Below are positions 46,111 through 59,389 of a DNA stretch of 64,000 bases, piece by piece; within the stretch, counting starts at the first letter, position 1; every line of letters begins with the position of its first letter. The stretch is from Plantago major. Lineage: Eukaryota > Streptophyta > Magnoliopsida > Lamiales > Plantaginaceae. Below the pieces are notes generated by a model. It was not told the DNA's origin. It saw nothing but the letters and a program-made list of their open reading frames with translations, and did not search any database. Position numbers and translations under genes: made by a program. The DNA lies in contig CM048840.1 in NCBI GenBank assembly GCA_026545765.1, positions 27,222,765 through 27,286,764 of the forward strand, written 5' to 3'.

Positions 46111-48350
46111 GGTTAGTTAACTCAATCCGGTGTTCTCCCAAATAAACCAGCAGTTAATCAGTTTTAAAAGGCATTGATTCCCCTATTTCGGATTTCATCT
46201 TTGACATTCTATTCTTTCATTTTCTATTGAATATTCTCTGTAATTCTTTGTGCTTCTATATTGAATACACAGTTTTGATTCGATTTCATGGTTCTATTCA
46301 TCAATCTTCACATGTTAATATTTTTTGTATATATTTGATTTTGTGTGATTTTGTGTGTGTTCTGAAATGGTTCTTATTAGAAATTCATGGGATATCTTAA
46401 TCTTTGTATCTGACTTAGAACCTGGATATATATAACTAACAATTGATGTTGTTAATGGACTACTAACAGTTTAGAATAGCCGTTCAGGTGGCTCAATATT
46501 TGAATGATTATCTTCTGACTTTTAGTGGTATATTTTCACGGAAATTTCAATGGCTCACTTGTCACTCTTTACACCAAACTGATGCGGAAAATTTCCGTCA
46601 ACTCCACATCATCGAACTTTCTCTTACATATAAATTGATAATGAAATTTTAAACTCTAATCGAGCACTTCTTTATGCTTGCTTTGTAACTTTCAGCTAAT
46701 GCATTCCCGTTCAAAGGTACATGGTTCTACATGAGTCGGTTTTTGCAATTTATTCCCTTAAATTGCTTGCTAGGTTGTTACTATATGTGGTGGATTAGCG
46801 ATGATCATGGTTCTTTTTTAACTGCAAACTAATGTAGTTGATTTTAGGATGAAAATTCATATGGTTCTTTTATATGTGACAGTGGACATATGTTCTGATC
46901 CTTTTGCCCTGAAATTCCTAAAATAATGAAGGGTTCTTTCCTCCATTCCTATCTTTTGTATCTGAGACTCTTTGGTCTCTCAAGAGATGAAACGTTTTCT
47001 ATTCTTCACGCAGTATATATCTAAAGAAAGAACAAGCACCGTCTTGGAATTCAGCTTCGCTTCAAACAATTCTACAAAAATAACCAGGGTTTATCAATTT
47101 AGGATTTGTTCGTGTTTATTCAGGTGTGTCTTTGAGTCCTCATTTTTATTGTTTTATAAATTCTATTTAACATTGTATGTGAGTTGTGATCAGATTGTTA
47201 CTGAAACTGAATAGTTTTGACTCTCATAGAGATTAAATCAACCATAAATTTTGAATTCTGGAAGCACTAATAGTTTTGAGAGTTTTTTTTATCCTTTTCT
47301 CCTGTGTGGATAATTTTGTTACTTTGTCGATGTATGTGTTGTTAATTTGATTGCAGAAATTGGCAGTTATTCCTAATTCGAGGTCTTTAGTTAATTATTT
47401 CTAATTCAATCTAAATTTAGGAGCAAAAGCCATGAGTTAATGTGATTCATTGTTGAATTTTAGTCTAATAGTAAGTTTCTTGAATTGTTGATTCATGAGT
47501 TCGAAAAGCTGGACATAAAATTGATCAAAGGTCTTCTTTCCTTGCAGTATTGATCCCCACTTTTATGCATCAAATATAATTAATGATTACAGGTAGTTAT
47601 ACTCTCACCATATACTATCTTTCTGTGTCTGGAAGTAAGAAGACCGAACACATTAGATCAACTTGGAGAATGCCATTAATTAATTAGTTTCTCCAGTATT
47701 TTATGCCCCATTTTCCTATGGTAACATTTGTCGATTTAACACATAATGAATGCAATTAGTGGCTCCGTGTCTGGATAGAAATGGAATACATAACTTATTA
47801 CCAGTTTTGTCTAATTCATAGTGAGTATTGATGTATCTTGTATTTTTGTTTTACGATGCTCTTATGGGTTGATCACATATACCGTATATATTATCTTCCT
47901 CCTTGAAGTTTCAAAGTAATTGAATATCATAATTATTTCAAGTCGTATAAAACATAGAGAAACTAATAATCCACAGACATTGTCTTCATCTAGATCACAG
48001 AAAAAAGATGAATTCATAGAAAAATGCAGAATAGACAAAGAATGAAATGAATGCCTTTCGAAGAAACTCCTGATATAGAACAACTTTTACAGCTTCGTTG
48101 TTGAACTCGATCTTGTTGCCATATGCGAAAGGTTTGTAAGTAACATGATAGTAATTCATATGATGTTGTTCGTATTCTCCTTTATGTATATCTTGCTCTG
48201 TCTGCTGAGCTTCCCGTTTGAAATCTTAATATTTTTTGTATATATTTGATTTTGTGTGTGTTCTGAAATGGTTCTTATTAGAAATTCATGGGATCAATCG
48301 ATCATAAATTGATGAAATCAATGCTAACTTATCGGTTATTTTTTTCCTTC
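46111..48350 (+). other. Helitron interior upstream of the Rep/helicase gene
   Basis: No coding region. A direct repeat of about 75 bp (TTTTTTGTATATATTTGATT... to ...AGAAATTCATGGGAT) occurs at about 46320-46395 and again at 48228-48295. Confidence 0.45.
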
Positions 48351-51300
48351 ATCAGTTCCTATTACATGTTGGCTGAATCTCACCCTTATTTCGGTCAGAT
48401 GATGCGTGTTGCGCGGAATAAATCAAACACACGAATCTGGAGCACACCACAATCAAGGTGATTTTATCTATACTTCTATATTCAACTATAAAACACAGAA
48501 AAATTTACCCACGAACTCAAGTGGATATATCATTTCATAAATCATCCATGCATATAATACATCGTTTAACCGTTACTGATAGGAACATTTTACAACAATT
48601 AGTGTTGAAGTATCAGCAAGGAAACAACAGAGTAGGTGTCTGAAATTAACTCTTCTCTTATTCCAAATCGTTCAGTTCATACGTTACCATTATTACACTA
48701 ATTTTGTATATTATTTCAAAAAAAAAATAGCACACTGGATTCGATGTCATATCTTTACTTGTCAATCATATTCAGAGAGTTCAAACACCAACAACATTCC
48801 TTAGTTTTGTGGTCTAACATTTACATGTATAAACCATCCCAGGAAAAATTCATGTTAATTTTTTTTTGAATCCTTGCTTACTATAATCTTACATCATCAC
48901 GGACACGCTTTGCACATTTATCATCCTTTACAATCTAATTGTTTTCACAGCGCATCGAATTTGTGTGATGAAGGAATCCATTCAACGACATTCGCTGGTA
49001 AGAGGGATATTCAATTATCAATTTGTCGTAGTTTTTAGTGGCTATACTTTCTGAAGAATACTTATTTGTATATACTCTGAACTCAACTGCCTTCCTAGCT
49101 TACTAAAATTAATAAAATATATTTTGCTTAAAAGGAGCTGATGTGTATGTAACAAATACCTTTAACCGTTTAATTCCTTCAAAACTTTCTGAAAGTTTCA
49201 GTCAGTTCACATTCTACATTTAAAAAACTTATTGGCACTTTCTATCATAGAGCAGTCACAAACTATTTTACTTTGACAGAGGAAGCACGCCAACGGAAGA
49301 ACTTCAAACGTAGGTCACTTAAACAAAAGCACAAGATAAAAGAAAAGCTTCACAACAAACAACACCGACAGAAAACAACAAAAAGGCCAGAGGTAATCAA
49401 TAAAAGTACAAATCACTTTATTATGCACTTGGTATGCAAAACAAGTAGATGACTTAGGTTTGATATTATAACCAAGTAGTGAATTATTTATTGAACAACT
49501 TCTAAGCTGCCAACAACATTATTGCATTGTTCCCTTTAATTTTACCTAGCAGTTATACACCTGAAATGAGTTATATTATATATATAGGACACTATGAAGA
49601 ACCAGATGAAAATTTTATTGTGCAAGATGAAATTCAGCAAGAACAATCTTTCGTGCAACCGGAAGCTACAGGTAACATGGAACAATATCAATGATAAAAA
49701 TCATACATTCACTTGTGATGCTCCCAATCTGATTACACAACCGTACTTCAAGATTGCACAAAGACAAACAGGGAGCAGCCCTAACCCACCCAACAGGTTT
49801 AAACACCTTGACAAAATACCTGATCAAGCGGACATATTACCCCCAGAACAGGACTGCACATATTGTGGTGCACACCGCTTCCATAACGAGACACGTGGGT
49901 TTTGTTGCCAGCAGGGCCAAGTTGCTCTAGAATTGCCAAGGATGCACCCCAGGCTATGGGATTTATACATGAATGAAACTTGTCCCATTGCAAAACACTT
50001 CAGGAAAAGATGTCGTACATACAACAACACCACTGCATTCACAATCATTCACAATGATACGAATGAAATATGACGAGAAACTAGCTGGTGTTGCTAGGGG
50101 TATATATACAGTTAAGGTCAATGGGGTTATTTATCATCAGATACCAGAACTCCTTCCAAAGGACGGGAATCCAACACACTTACAGCTATATTTTTATGGG
50201 ACGGAGAATGAGTTGGAGAATAGGCTAGCACAATCGGGGAACCTTGATGCTGCAGTTATTACACTAATAATGGAAATCATGAGGTCAAATCCATACGCCG
50301 TTTTCTTCAAGAGGCTAAAGGACATACCAACCATTGAAGAACAATTCATTGTGTTGCGGTCAGACCCCGAGCTAGATCAAAGGGTTTACAACCTTCCGGT
50401 GACTGATCATGTGGCAGCAATTTGGCACGAGATTGATGGGTCCCCATCAGATCGTCCACACGATATTCGGGTTTATACTCATCGTGATAAACCCCATAAC
50501 ATCCAATATTATTATGGTTGCTATGACCCCCTACAGTACCCGTTACTTTTCCCATATGGAGAACCGGGATGGCATGCAGGAATACAAAAGTTACAGAAGG
50601 CGGTCAGAACGACTTTGGAGAACAGTGCAATTGTGCCGGCCAACAAGCTATAGTGCCACAAAACCACCAAACAGCAGAGCAATTCCTCACAGAAGAGCAG
50701 AACAGTTAGTGCACACTTTGCGATCTTAATTTCACATACAATGCTATTCTAGAAATTCACGGAATGTATGTCCAACTAATTATTCACCGTCCACAGATTT
50801 GCAGGTTGGGCGAACAAAAAGATTAAATGTGTCATCCAGACAATTTTACTGCTATTTGTTTCAAGTGCGGGATAAATATGCCCCAAATATTCTGTGTACA
50901 GGTCAGCCACCATGTCAAAATACTATGACTTATGTGTGTTACCGTGTTGACAAATAGGAAACCAACAAAAAATAAAAAGGATATATAAACTTTGGCACCA
51001 CAATTATGCTTTAATTTGTCTTACATAAATAGTTCATGCTGCATTTATTTGTTCACTTTCTGATAATGAAATTTCCCATGAAAGGACGTCTGGCACAACA
51101 ATTTCAGGTCGACACATACGTGAAAATAGAAACACAGTAATTTGGACTTTTGAGACAGAAACACAATCAGGATGAAGCAAGAATGGAGACTTACCAAGGA
51201 CTGGTGGATGCGATGGTTCATGAGGGTCTAACAAAAGGCAGGGGAATTGGTCAAAGAGTCTTCCTATCAGCAAATTTTATCGGAGGGCCAAGAGATATGC

Positions 51301-54286
51301 ATAACAGATACATGAATGCCTTAACATTGGTACAAAAATATGGTAAACCGGATTTCTTCATAACCATGACGTGCAATCCGAATTGGCCAAAGATACAAGA
51401 GCAATTACTGCCGGGAGAGAATGCAAGAAATAGGGCTGATCTACTGGCACGAGTGTTTCATGCAAAGAATATGGAACTCAAGAAAGAACTAATCAAGAAA
51501 CAAATTCTCGGTAAGGTGGCAGCATACTTCTACGTCATCGAGTTCCAAAAGAGAGGATTGCCACATGCACATTGGCTTATCATATTGACGAAGAGGTACA
51601 AATTGACTTCGGCTGAGGGTTACGATAGGTTCGTATCAGCAGAAATACCAGATGCAGAAATCTATCCCCATCTGCACTCTTGTGTCACCAGGCATATGGT
51701 CCATGGCCCGTGTGGATCCTTAAACTCCAAAATGTGCATCTTGAATGAAAATGCGTAAAGAAATATACCAAGGACTTTGTTCAAGAAACAACTCATCGAA
51801 CTAATTCTTACCCAGCATATAGGCGCAGAGAAGATGGCCGAACAATTCGAGTGCGTAAACATGATATTGACAATAGATGGATTGTCCCATACAACCCTTA
51901 CTTACTGGGGAAATTTGACTGCCACTTGAATGTCGAAATTGTCACAGACATTAAGCTTATTAAGTATCTCTACAAGTATGTATGTAAAGGAAACGACAAG
52001 ATCGCCTACAACGTAGAGAGCATTACATCAGATGAGGTCGTTGATGAGATAAAGAACTTCCAGCGTGCTAGGTGGCTATGTGCTCCGAAGGCTATGTGGA
52101 GAATATACAAATTCCCATTAAATGAGATGCACCATCCTGTCACAAAATTACATGTTCATATGCCAGATTATCACGCAGTGTATTAACAGCTGGGGAACAG
52201 ATACCGGATATTGTTAAAAATCCAAATGCTGCAAAGACACAACTCACCCAGTTCTTTGAAATCAATGCCAACGATCAAAGCGTACGTAACATGGAGTTAC
52301 GTTACCATGAATTTCCAGAGCACTTTGTGTGGTCCCAGAAAAAAAAACAGTGGAGTCGTCGTAAGAGGGGAATAAATTTGGGAAGAATGGTGAATGTGAG
52401 CCCGGTGGATGGGGACCGCTACTATCTACGTGTGTTGTTGAAGAATGTAAGGGCACCAACCTCCTTTGATTCTCTAAAATCTGTAAATGGGGTGTTATAC
52501 GGAAGTTTCCGTGAAGCAGCACTAGAGAGAGGATTACTTCAGTCGGACACAGATATTAGAAGCTCCATGGAAGAAGCAGCAGCCTATCAAATGACATATA
52601 CATTCAGGAGACTCTTTGCAACTATCCTTATTTATAATTCACCATCTAATCCACAAGGTTTGTGGAATGATTTTTGCAGGGAACTTTCTGATGACTATCT
52701 TATGGATCAAAACCAAACAGAGGATGAGGCTTTTCTCAAAGCTCTGCAGAGTATTGATCTTTTCATGCAACAGAATGGACGCAACATCGATGAATTCAAC
52801 TCGGTATCATTCAAAGTCGGGGCAACAAGAGAGGAAATGTTTGCCAGGGAATACGAGCATGAAAGGACCATACAAGTCTCACACAATGACATCCAATCAA
52901 TCAATCAAATGAATGATAGGCAGCAGGAAGCATTTGACAGGATCACAACGAGCTTGAACATGGAAAATGGAGGATTCTTCTTTATTGACGGGTGGACAGT
53001 AAGACTTATTTCAGACTGCACTACTAGCGTCAAGACGATCAAAGGAGATATTGCTCTTGCAACAGATCATCGTGGTGGCGAGATCATTATTACCGGGTGG
53101 GCGGACTGCTCACTCAAGGTTCAAGCTTCCCACAGAAATTGACGACTCAATGACGTGTTCAATAAGCAAGCAAAGCGTGCATGCCCGACTCATTCTAGCT
53201 TCTAAATTGATAATATGGGATGAAGCATCTATGGCACATCGTCGGACGATTGAGACTCTGGATTTACTACTGCATGACCTAACCGAAAAAGATATTCTAT
53301 TTGGAGGAAAGACCATTGTATTCGGTGGAGACTTTAGGCAGACGATACCAATAGTTGTTCGGGGTACAAAACAAGATCAAATAGATGCTTGCTTTGTTAG
53401 GTCGGACCTGTGGCAACGGGTCGAGAAGATTCGACTGGTTGAGAATATGCGAGCCCGTCACGACCCTATCTTCATGGACTTCTTACTGCGGGTTGGGAAT
53501 GGAACCCAAGAGTTGGTTTCAGGGGATAAAATCTGCCTACCAAACCACATGTGCATATCAAATCAGGATCACGAAGAACCGCTGGATGAATTAATTACAA
53601 GTGTATTCCCCAGTTTCAACAGATATTTCACGGACCCATTCTCAATAATGGACAGGGCTATTCTTGCACCAAAAAATGATTGCGTCCACGAGATAAATGA
53701 GGCACTCATTGAGAGATTTCCTAGGCAAGTTGTAGAGTATTTCAGTACCGACCCAACACTGCAATGCCAGTACCAAGACTTCTTGAATAACACAGATGTA
53801 ACTGGACTGCCACGTCATATCTTACGCTTAAAGCTGAATTGCCCAATAATATTGTTGCGAAACATAAACCCTTCAGAAGGACTCTGCAACGGAACAAGAT
53901 TGATTATTCGGCAGCTTGGCAAGAACATAATAGGAGTGCAGATTGCTTCTGGTGAGAATAAAGGAGCACATGTTTTCATTCCGAGGATTCCACTTCAAAC
54001 TTCAGACAAGATCAAGTGTCCGATTCCCTTCAAAAGAAACCAATTCCCAGTGAGGCTTTGCTTCGCGATGACAATAAACAAGGCCCAGGGCCAAACACTT
54101 GATAGAGTCGGAATATATCTGCCAGAACCTGTCTTCGCACATGGTCAACTCTATGTTGCGTTGTCGAGGGTGAAGCGATCAGATTCCATCAAGGTCTACA
54201 TAAAACCGCCAACAGCAGAATGCACAATGCCATGTCATACCAAGAATGTTGTTTACAAGGAGATATTACAAGATTGTCTTTCATAG
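48351..54286 (+). pseudogene. Helitron Rep/PIF1-type helicase, multiply disrupted
   Basis: This is the nick-and-unwind protein of Helitrons. Possible 5' exons: 48351-48458, 49280-49391 (basic) and ~49588-49672. From ~49780: zinc finger CTYCGAHRFHNETRGFCC; Rep domain with FFITMTCNPNWPK, the HUH motif PHAHW (about 51558) and the Tyr motif KYLYKYVCKG (about 51961); then the helicase with AHSRFKLPTE, Walker B IIWDEASM (about 53206), GGDFRQTIPIV and NKAQGQTLDRVG, ending KEILQDCLS. Breaks: frameshift near 50040-50075; low-homology interval 50655-51100 that may hold introns; stop TAA at 51138-51140; stop near 51756-51758 and frame change before 51851; frame change near 52186; Walker A region 52985-53010 damaged by small deletions, frame restored only near 53050. 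Confidence 0.8.
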
Positions 54287-54937
54287 GTAACAATACATAA
54301 TGCCATAATTTTTTTTAAGTACTGCCTATATTTTACCAAATCTCCATTAATTTCAAGGGAGAAAATTCATGATCAGCTGCATATATAGTGGGTCCACAAG
54401 GTTCTTGCACATAAAAAAATATGGAAGCATGTTTGGGTTCTCATATATTCAGCCCATTAAACTTTACATTTAACAAGTAGCTGGAGAATTTATTAAAAAA
54501 TATTGATTTCCAACAACTTCCAGGGAATGCGGAAAGCCACCATGACTGTCAAGTATCATGCAAACAAGTTGGCAATGGTGAGCACTCCATACTACTGGGA
54601 GACAACAACAATACTCGGAGTCGGGAGTTTCAGAAACAAAATTAGGTGGAGAGCTAATGGCCCTGATGCACTTATTCGAAAATGTGTAATTACGTTGGAC
54701 ATATTGTTATGCATCAGAATTTGCTCTTCAGTCATATCAAACAAACATCTGCATTAAGAAACAAAGTTGACTGCTCCTTGATCCATCTATTTAGTCCATA
54801 GGTCTACTCAAAAAAAATCAACACTCTATGCTTAAACAAACCACCACATTTAACAAGCATAACCAACCAAAATTAATACTAAACATCATACCTCAGGGTC
54901 AAAAACTCATCATCAAATGCGGTTAAGATGGACTTGG
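54287..54937 (+). other. Helitron 3' non-coding part
   Basis: No credible gene. Ends about 20 bp after the phrase ATGCGGTTAAGATGG in the terminal hairpin. Confidence 0.45.
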
Positions 54938-54968
54938 CACCGCGCTCAGCGCGGTGCTAAATCACTAG
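54938..54968 (+). terminator. Helitron 3' end: hairpin plus CTAG
   Basis: A GC-rich perfect inverted repeat (10-bp arms, one-base loop) at 54938-54958 is followed by TAAATCA and CTAG. This is the signal at which rolling-circle replication of Helitrons stops. The next base is T, as expected for insertion between A and T. Confidence 0.8.
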
Positions 54969-56234
54969 TAATTATATAAAAAGAGTAGTTGATGTTGACT
55001 GCGCGAAGTAAAAGTGCCATAAAAACATCAAACTGATACTAGTACAATTTAAATAGAAACTCTTTGTTGTATATATCAATTCATTCGTCTACTGCATGCC
55101 TCACGTCTCTATTCCTTAACGAGCATTAACATTCACTTGTTAATGGAAACCATTCTTTAAATGGTTGTCAAAACAAATTGTCTAATATTCCTGGAAAATG
55201 TATCACTCGTAAGGAATGAAAATGCTCATGTACTGTACCTCTTTCTATCAGAGGTATTCTACAAGCTTCAGTACTAGCCAATATAGATGGAGGGTTAGTT
55301 CATTTTATGCCAGTTTTCCTCCAACAAACTGGTCTAAACTTACTGATCGAGTAGTTGGCTAGTGTTTTATATTAGGACCTCCCAATATAATAAGTGCAGA
55401 GAGTGGATCAATTAAATAACATACCTGAGTAACTCCTATATATAAGATTTGAGTGCGGAATAGGTCTCCGATTAAACAGAATCTTGTCCGCTCAATCATC
55501 GGGTTCCACATGTCCTACCAAGAGGGTGGCGCCTGTGTGTTACACGCCTTGGTTGTAGGACGTGTTGAGATAAAAGGACGGACCGACACAGAGCACATTT
55601 GCTTGAATCGGCCAACTCGGGTTCTCTTACTTCTCAAGTCCTTTGTATTTTAACCTTGGTATAAGCCGAGAACACATGCATGACATCCGGCTCGGAGCAA
55701 CCAACTCGGGGTCCTGCTTATGTCCTTAGTTTTACTAGTGTCGAAATGTAGAATTTTCCTTCTCGGAGGGGGTGATGTTCAGGGTTTTCGTGCTTGTATT
55801 TATCTCTTGTGTAAGTCATTTTAAGTAGCATTCTTCTCGGATGAGTTGTCCTCAGAGACAGTCTTATCGGAATACACCGTAATCCATGTTGATCTTTTGT
55901 TTCAAGGTCGGGACTCGGGACTTATTTTTTACTCATCAATCAGCTATCCGACTTTGCCACCACTTACTAGAGTTTGCTAATGAGTAACTTCAATTGGCAA
56001 ACACTTATTCCTATGATCTAGTGTATTGACTCATCTATGTTCTCTTTTGCTTAGCACATTCAAAATCTGCTGAATTCAGAAAAGAAATAAAGTGACAATT
56101 GTTAGTTTGTTACTTGTGAATTATGTGATCTCAATGCAAATCTAATGCGTAAAAGCACTAATCCACGTAAGACACATGATTATGCCGCCATTATACCATA
56201 TTTGAACCTGACTTCTAAAGATTATGTTGCTAAG
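54969..56234. other. Intergenic with an LTR-like stretch
   Basis: 55430-55930 has a TATA-like CCTATATATAAG and GC-richer text (GGTATAAGCCGAGA, CGGCTCGGAG). It resembles an LTR, and the AAGCCGAGA phrase recurs in the LTR-like stretch at 59390-59790. No coding region was found. Confidence 0.35.
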
Positions 56235-56472
56235 TATTCCCTCCGTTCCAATAAAAGCCTTCTAAGTTGACTTTTTAAAGAAATTTTGACCGTAAATTAC
56301 TCTTAAATTATACGCAAAAAGTATAAAATAAAGTTATATTAGTAAAATATACTTGATTTATTTTTATAATATAATTTTATTATATTTTTATGTCGTGTCA
56401 TTTGCGAGTAATTTATGGTCAAAGTTAAAAAAAAAGTCAACCTAGGAAGCTTTTAATAGACCGCAGGTAGTA
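56235..56472. mobile_element. Stowaway-like MITE
   Basis: The ends TTCCCTCCGTTCCAATAAAA and, read backwards, CTACCTGCGGTCTATTAAAA are followed inside by GTTGACTTTTT in inverted copies. About 235 bp, flanked by TA. Confidence 0.65.
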
Positions 56473-57063
56473 TGTCGCAAGAATCTCTTAATATTGTTAA
56501 ACAAATGCATGAGTTATGTTTTGGAGTAAACTATGATACCAAAATTGAAAACAAGTCATTGTTGTTTAGTCAAGATTAGGAACTAAATTGATTGGGGTGC
56601 GAAGCTAATGGGTAACTTTTGATTTGCCTTTGGGCCTACATGACCAAGCTGCTAGGAGAACTGGGCCCACTGGAGAAAAAAAAATTGTGAAAAAAGCAAT
56701 TTGATAACACTCATATCATCAGACTTTGGAAGTTAAAAGTTAGCAGCTTGAATAACCCCAGAAGACTTTCCTCCAATGGAAATATGGAACGAGTTTAGCT
56801 TTCCTTTTGGTTTATGGTTTTAAATTGGTGCAGGCAAAGTGTGATTTTGAATAAGGAAGAAAATTGTTTTTGAACTAGAACTTTTATGAGCTTACCGGCA
56901 TAAACTATTTAGAACAATATAGATTGTTGATGCAAAAGAAGGAAAAAAAAATCACTCCTATGAAAAATGGTTAGTAGTAGGTGATATACCATAATATAGC
57001 ATGCCCTAGCACTTCAAAACTTCCTCAACTTGGGAACAACTGAATCAACTACATCAATTTCGG
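56473..57063. other. Intergenic, no gene seen
   Basis: AT-rich, with no features that I can support. Confidence 0.4.
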
Positions 57064-57196
57064 CTGAACAGAGCATAACTGAACTGATATGTAGTATAAA
57101 AAATAATTAAGCAAATATGAACTGAACTGAATTCAACTGATTAGAACTGAACTGAACTGAAATGAATGATTTTTCAGATGAAAAGAACATAGTCTT
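57064..57196. mobile_element. 'ACTGAACTGAA' foldback MITE
   Basis: GAACAGAGCATAACTGAACT at the left and TTTCAGATGAAAAGAACATAG at the right flank GAACTGAACTGAACTGAAAT. A fourth family member, more diverged. Confidence 0.5.
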
Positions 57197-57574
57197 CCTA
57201 CTTCCTATTCCAAACGATGTGTGTAATCCTCGTGAGTTCCTTAAGAATACGATTTTTGCTGGGAGTGTAGATCAATGGAAGACCACCTAGAAGGCTACTA
57301 TTATACATGGTCCTAGAAAATAAGTGTTCGATATTGTAACCAACACATATTTTCACTTCGTATACACGACATATGATATACCTTCGCAATTTGATATACT
57401 ATTCAACTTGGTGGAACCAATTATGTTAAAAACTAACCAACTGGTCCCGCTTGCATGTTCTCTTTCGAATAAGCTTCAAAACACATGTTTTACGTCACCG
57501 AGAGACTTATAGTTGAGAGGTGAGGTGTAATCCAACTCCAAATAGTTTTATACTACATAACCATGGGTATGAAA

Positions 57575-57662
57575 GTTTCATACAAAACTTGAAATAGATT
57601 GTGGCACTTTGAACACAAGTGCAAAACTTGAAATAGATTGTGACACTTTGAACACAAGTGCA
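57575..57662. repeat. Tandem duplication, ~38 bp x2
   Basis: AAAACTTGAAATAGATTGTG-GCACTTTGAACACAAGTGC occurs twice in tandem with one base difference. Confidence 0.85.
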
Positions 57663-58261
57663 ATGTTGCACTTTCACATAGTTCTTTAGGGAAACTTTCA
57701 TGGGAAAATACCATTGCACCTAATAAACACAATCGAAATGGTTGTCATATGACATATAGTGTGTGCGGTACATATATAGTTGTAAGAATGTGTAAGAATG
57801 AAATAAGAGGGAAGGGAGATATGTTTTGGAAGAGAGAGATGTGAGAGCTAGAATGAATAGTATGTCGTTAAATGAGTTTTTACTCTTTTCAATTTGCATA
57901 GTGATGAATTGAAAGATAAACTAAAAAATATTGTAAAACTCAATTGCAAATAGATGGCCAAACACTCATTAGAATATTTTTGTTGGTGCTGCTGATTTTC
58001 CCAGTCTGAGTATTGAGAATACCGTTCATTAGAATATCAATACAAATTTACTTCAAACTGAGGTATGTCATATGTGTCCTATCATTAGACTTAACCTACC
58101 CAACTTGAATTTAGTAGAAACTCACATCCTTTCACTTTCCTTGAATCGAAAACATAGTAGTAGACTAGTTGTTGTGGATAAATATGAAGACCGTCATCCT
58201 CAAAAATAGTTTAACACTAATCAATGAGACCATAAAAGACAATATATATAAAAATGGGAGA

Positions 58262-58341
58262 ATATAAACATTCACACATGGATATGTAAGTTTGGTTTGA
58301 ACATAAACATTCACACATGGATATGTAAGTTTGGTTTGAAT
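58262..58341. repeat. Tandem duplication, 40 bp x2
   Basis: The unit starting ATAAACATTCACACATGGAT and ending GTTTGGTTTGAA is present twice, essentially identical. Confidence 0.9.
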
Positions 58342-58684
58342 ATAAGTATTTGTAACAATTAAAAAGGAACAAGTGAACAACGTGTTGCATCGATCAAAAG
58401 GTTAGAATTTGTTTTGAACGGTAAACTTAGAATTAAAATGAGATGATACAACTCCAAGACACCATTATACAATTACATCACCGTTCAAGAATAGCTGAAT
58501 ACATGAAATAAAATTTGACCGTCTAACCTATAACCTATACCGTATTAATTGTCGAAAAGCTAAAATTAATATATAAATAGATATAAAAAAATCCGAAAAA
58601 GTACCCCATACCGAGCACGGGCTACCATCACACGCAACTTCACCTCTGCGTCTAAGTATGTTCCTAACGTTATACAATTGGAGG

Positions 58685-58992
58685 AAAATTCGACCCCGGT
58701 CTTACCTCCGGTGGTCTCATCCTCTCACTGTAGCAGTGGGGGTAAGATCGGGGTCTAACAAACCACAATTGGATAACAAAATTGAGACCCATAAAACGTT
58801 GAATGAAGCATGTATGGAATTGATACACATTGAATAGACAACGGCTGTGGGTCCCAATGCTACAGTGAGAGTGTGATACCACCGAGGGTAAAATCGAAAT
58901 CTAACAAACCACAATTGGATAACAAAAATTGAGAACCATAAAATGTTGAATGAAGAGGGTATGGAATTGATTCACCTTGAATAGACAGCGAT
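58685..58992. repeat. ~146-bp tandem duplication with an internal hairpin
   Basis: Copies (for example CTAACAAACCACAATTGGAT at 58757 and 58900) diverge by scattered changes. In front of copy 1, GACCCCGGTCTTACC (about 58692) and GGTAAGATCGGGGTC (about 58740) form a 15-bp inverted repeat with one mismatch. Confidence 0.75.
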
Positions 58993-59389
58993 GAGGTCAC
59001 TTTGGATATTGAAATTTGACAACTTAAGTACATTATAATAACAGCTCAAGGACCACCATTGCTAAGAGTTAAGATTAAGTTCTGGTGACGATGACATTTT
59101 TATAATTCTGTCACTTCAGGTTTTTCAAGTGGGGTGGCAGAAAATGACTTCCCTTGCGCCAAATTGATTTTTAAATGGACGCCAACGTTTTTATGAATGT
59201 GAGGAGATTGTTCACATGTTTCCGATTCAATTTGAATTTCTTAAATAATTATCCTGGAATTTGTAGTATCGTAGCTGGTTATCAAAGAATCTCCGCGCTA
59301 CAAATTTCACGATAGTAATACAATTGATTAGATCACACACCTTAATAGTCATAACAAGAGTGATATGTACAATGAGTCCCCTCCCACAA
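58993..59389. other. Intergenic, no gene seen
   Basis: No coding region or element ends recognised. Confidence 0.4.

Larger units (their letters stand above)
35370..54968 (+). mobile_element. Large Helitron with RPA-like and Rep/helicase genes
   Basis: Helitrons move by rolling-circle replication. The right end is clear: a hairpin with 10-bp arms GCACCGCGCT and AGCGCGGTGC around one base (54938-54958), seven bases, then CTAG at 54965-54968, followed by T. The left end must be at a TC near 35370-35394 (for example TCTATTATAAGAGAGTAAGC at 35393), but no preferred TC preceded by A is obvious. The RPA70-like and Rep/helicase genes run in the same direction, as in other plant Helitrons. It also carries host gene fragments and a duplicated leader. 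Both genes are broken, so the copy is probably non-autonomous. Two overlapping or nested Helitrons remain possible. Confidence 0.7.
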
